Assembly (NCBI GenBank): GCA_036744635.1
Contig: DAIOHQ010000057.1
Span: 1-22,001 of the forward strand
Length of the DNA stretch: 22,001 nt
DNA from: DAIOHQ01 sp036744635
GTDB taxonomy: Bacteria; Planctomycetota; Phycisphaerae; Tepidisphaerales; Tepidisphaeraceae
Direction: 5' to 3'
Under the pieces are notes generated by a model. The model was not told where the DNA came from. It ran no database searches and saw only the letters and a list, made by a program, of their open reading frames with translations. The translations under genes and the position numbers were made by a program. Each line of letters starts with the position of its first letter. Positions within the stretch are counted from its first letter, which is position 1. This document shows, one piece after another, positions 20,705-22,001 of this stretch.

Positions 20705-21499
20705 CTATTCCATAATCTGCAGCGAATAGCGTTTCAGCATTTCAATGCTCGCATCCTTTGTTGACACTTTGGTCCAACGACATATTTGACTGAATAAGCA
20801 CTGCTTCTCCTGAAGGCCGAAGTAAATACATTGCGTTACTGTCTCGACCTGATTTGTACGGTGTAATTCGTACTTAGCGACAGCACCGTCGCCACTGCCA
20901 GGCGCTTGCGGCATAGCACTGCTGCGCGGAAACTGGCCCACAAAAACACCTTGATCGGGCTCTAAACCCGTTGAAACCTCGAGGTTTTCTCCACTACGCT
21001 CCTTCGGTACGGGAAGACGCTTAAAAATGCCCTGAGGAGCCGTTGGCTCAACCGGCAGCGGAGGCGCAATTAAATCGACAATTGCACGTTGGTACTCATC
21101 CTTACAATCAGCGATTGCCTTGGCACGATCCGGCGCTCCCTTGTTACTCAGAAGGATGCGGAACGTGATGGATTTCAAATACTTTGTATACTGCTCTAGT
21201 TCCTCCGGAGGCGCGGCTTTCCCTTGCAAAAAGACTGACGCGCTCACATGCGAAGTCTTGATCAGGATGTACGCGTCAGGCTGGGCGTCTACGCGCGTTA
21301 CGGAAAGTTGGAGCTCCGCGTGCAATTGCGATAGTGGCGTGGTGATGGGATCTGCCGCCCCGAACCAACTGACGACCATCTTGTAAGTACTATTGGTAGG
21401 ATAATTCACTACCGGCAGGACCGCCTCGTCTGCTGCTCGACCAATTACACAACAAAGACATACAGTTACGATCGCAGTTACAAACTTAAGTTGAGTCAT
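20705..21499 (-). CDS. Secreted protein of unknown function, AT-richer than neighbours
   Basis: The 264-residue product begins MTQLKFVTAIVTVCLCCVIG and then RAADEA, a Sec signal peptide with likely cleavage at GRA-A. ATG 21499 is chosen because AAGGAAA sits 7 nt upstream; the frame is open to 21535. The mature protein has a strand-rich first half (VVSWFGAADPITTPLSQLHA, then LQLSVTRVDAQPDAYILIKT) and a Pro-rich middle (APPLPVEPTAPQG). Near the end it has QCIYFGLQEKQCLFSQICRW, whose three cysteines could form disulfides. No family was recognised. Codon use is visibly less GC-biased than in the genes around it, suggesting acquisition. It is flanked by the 31-bp tandem duplication downstream. Confidence 0.72.
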   Translation of the reverse strand: MTQLKFVTAIVTVCLCCVIGRAADEAVLPVVNYPTNSTYKMVVSWFGAADPITTPLSQLHAELQLSVTRVDAQPDAYILIKTSHVSASVFLQGKAAPPEELEQYTKYLKSITFRILLSNKGAPDRAKAIADCKDEYQRAIVDLIAPPLPVEPTAPQGIFKRLPVPKERSGENLEVSTGLEPDQGVFVGQFPRSSAMPQAPGSGDGAVAKYELHRTNQVETVTQCIYFGLQEKQCLFSQICRWTKVSTKDASIEMLKRYSLQIME

Positions 21500-22001
21500 C
21501 TGATTTCCTTTCATCCGAGGTGAGATGCTTCCCACCTACAAAGCACCACTGTACACCAGTTACAAACACTCTGACTGTCACTGGTAATCGGCCGAAATTT
21601 ACAGCCACGATTTAAGGAAGCGCGGTTATCACGACGCTTGTCATGGTTACCGTCGGCTTGGCTGCGGCTTGATATACCTTCGCGGCGGAAGTGTAGGTCG
21701 TACCGCATAGTCGCGTGGCAGCAACGGCCATGGGGGGGAGCCGACAGGGTCAGGAGCCTTTTTTCTCCCGTCGCCAAAGATGATCGCGGACACCTGCGCC
21801 GGTCGCAAATCTCGTACACTTGCGGCCATCTTAGCCACTGTTGCGGCCAATCCCAATCCGATAGTCGGGCGGACAAAGCTGCCATCCTCCGACGGGCCGT
21901 CACAGCGCCGCTCCGCGCAGCAATCCACTCTGAGGGGCGCTCGCCGCGCGCGGCCGGAGGGAAGGGAGGCAAGGGGGGTGGAGAGGGTGGGTGCGGGAGG
22001 G
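21500..22001. other. 502-bp region without a supported gene, ending in G-tracts
   Basis: Minus-strand frames at 21511-21972 have no motif, no good start and unusual composition, and are not believed. The last 17 bases (21985-22001) are GGG-T-GGG-TGC-GGG-A-GGG, a textbook G-quadruplex pattern on the plus strand at the very edge of the window. The promoter of the secreted-protein gene (minus) should lie in 21500-21650. Confidence 0.5.

Noticed and set aside
21511..21972. Minus-strand frames of 93 and 153 residues
   Set aside because: Arg/Pro/Cys-rich composition with no motif and no ribosome-binding site; likely chance frames.
1..22001. tRNA or rRNA genes
   Set aside because: No cloverleaf with a GTTCRA-type T loop and no conserved rRNA segments were noticed on reading; a tRNAscan run would settle it.

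Overview
The window looks like a high-GC chromosome segment from a member of the Planctomycetota, possibly of the Phycisphaerae. This is inferred from a prepilin-like protein with a C-terminal H-X9-DG motif (17640-18473), many secreted proteins and lipoproteins with no recognisable family, a MamK-like actin, and gene gaps packed with palindromic dispersed repeats. No rRNA, tRNA, CRISPR array, intact transposase or replication origin was seen.

Left part (1-3400): a two-gene module of an SMC/OLD-like ATPase and a DUF4276 (EGxxE, TOPRIM-like) protein resembles split ATPase-nuclease defence systems. Beside it lie a 50-codon C-terminal scrap that looks like a DNA methyltransferase/restriction protein and a small membrane protein. 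Mn-type superoxide dismutase follows. After it come two structured repeats: a double-hairpin element and a 182-bp MITE-like element.

Middle part (3400-11000): a secreted protein built from three copies of an unknown ~80-residue unit and a SpoU-type RNA methyltransferase are on the minus strand. A diacylglycerol glycosyltransferase and a phytanoyl-CoA dioxygenase-like protein form a tight pair on the plus strand. A minus-strand run then encodes a SpoIIE/RsbU phosphatase, a phospholipase D/cardiolipin synthase-like membrane protein and an SGNH hydrolase. Two of these genes and the glycosyltransferase point to membrane lipid metabolism.

Right part (11000-22001): an orphan protein, a RhuM-family protein with a 27-bp palindrome inside its gene, a gene with a GspF-like N-terminal module and a Pro-rich linker, and a clear MamK-like bacterial actin ending at a strong terminator. 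Two paralogous lipoproteins follow. One is intact. The other is broken twice, by a frameshift beside a 10-bp tandem repeat in its signal sequence and by a double-hairpin element inserted in its coding region. The rest holds a conserved-looking hypothetical protein, the H-X9-DG prepilin-like protein, a two-repeat small protein, an APH-fold kinase and an AT-richer secreted protein of unknown function.

The most notable signals are the MamK-like actin next to an uncharacterised partner candidate, a dispersed element whose stems change sequence between copies but stay paired, and the possibly phase-variable lipoprotein pseudogene.
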